Below, in pieces: positions 30,403 to 30,660 of a stretch of DNA of 30,660 nt. Positions within the stretch are counted from its first letter, which is position 1. Every line of letters begins with the position of its first letter. The stretch covers positions 1-30,660 of IMG/VR virus record IMGVR_UViG_3300029309_000216; one strand, 5' to 3'. Made by a program: the position numbers and the translations under genes. Below the pieces are notes generated by a model. That model was not told the origin of the DNA and did not search any database. It saw nothing but the letters and a program-made list of their open reading frames with translations. This stretch comes from a virus.

Positions 30403-30660
30403 TGCCATTTAACAAGATACAAAGTGCAGGATTTGATTTAACTGATAACTATGCTTTTACAGGTACAGTTAGTGGTGCAGGTGATCAAGCTGATTTTGTT
30501 AAACTAAGTACTGTTGATGCTAGTAGTGGAACTTCGGCAGTTATTTTTAATAGTTCTGTTGTTGATAGTTCAACCTATAAACATTTTTATTTGATTGGTC
30601 ATAGAATTTTTGGATCATCAAATGCTGTAAATTTTGAATTTTCTGTTTCAGATGACAATG
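30402..30660 (+). CDS. Second fibre-like gene, 3' end outside window
   Basis: Open from ATG 30402 to the window end (86 codons seen). Starts MPFNKIQSAGFDLTDNYAFT, the typical tail-attachment start of marine phage fibres, followed by Ser/Gly/Val-rich beta sequence (TVDASSGTSAVIFNSSVVDS). Probably another receptor-binding or fibre protein. Truncated by the window, not by a mutation that I can see. Confidence 0.65.
   Translation, partial: MPFNKIQSAGFDLTDNYAFTGTVSGAGDQADFVKLSTVDASSGTSAVIFNSSVVDSSTYKHFYLIGHRIFGSSNAVNFEFSVSDDN

Noticed and set aside
1-30660. tRNA genes, CRISPR arrays, insertion sequences, integrase or att sites
   Set aside because: Looked for by eye on both strands; no cloverleaf, regularly spaced repeat, transposase or integrase motif was found.

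Overview
The window is most of the genome of a tailed double-stranded DNA phage with a long-tailed (siphovirus) layout, from AT-rich DNA with very tight gene packing (TAATG and ATGA overlaps nearly everywhere). Gene content and small-protein repertoire resemble uncultured marine phages of alphaproteobacteria such as SAR11/SAR116-type hosts; this host assignment is an inference from composition and family resemblance. No integrase, C1/Cro-like repressor, tRNA, CRISPR array, DNA polymerase, primase or helicase gene is seen. The last gene runs off the right edge, and the left edge starts just after a stop codon, so the genome is incomplete here.

Layout. (1) 7-4509, plus strand: five envelope-targeted proteins (two Sec-exported, one membrane coiled-coil, one small beta-rich, one C-terminal membrane anchor), then a T4-type lysozyme, a three-helix holin, a tiny membrane protein and three very small basic proteins. 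(2) 4506-9183, minus strand: an early-type operon read from a promoter near 9221-9248. In order of transcription it encodes an ArdC N-terminal-domain protein, a zincin of the RDxQRxxVY type, a DUF2958 protein, a lipoprotein, a possible OB-fold ssDNA-binding protein, an HNH nuclease, an HTH_39 protein and a RecB/Cas4-like PD-(D/E)XK nuclease. (3) 9214-9400: a divergent control region with candidate promoters in both directions and two strong stem-loops. (4) 9401-12994, plus strand: a VRR-NUC nuclease, a DUF1376-like replication initiator whose linker is encoded by four tandem CCCCTA repeats, a ParB-like protein, a TET/JBP-family 2-oxoglutarate dioxygenase and an FkbM-family methyltransferase. 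(5) 13055-30660, plus strand: packaging, head and tail genes (TerS, TerL, portal, three small basic head proteins, MuF, scaffold, capsid, connectors, tail tube, frameshifted chaperone pair, tape measure, tail tip, receptor-binding proteins).

How it may work together. The minus operon probably acts early, against host defences and in recombination; the plus operon starts replication on host polymerases. The ParB-TET/JBP-FkbM trio sits directly before the terminase genes and is the best candidate for an undescribed system: oxidation of a base in the phage DNA followed by transfer of a methyl group (or some other FkbM-mediated tailoring), giving a hypermodified genome before packaging. No DNA cytosine-5 methyltransferase is seen in the window, so the base that is oxidised is open.
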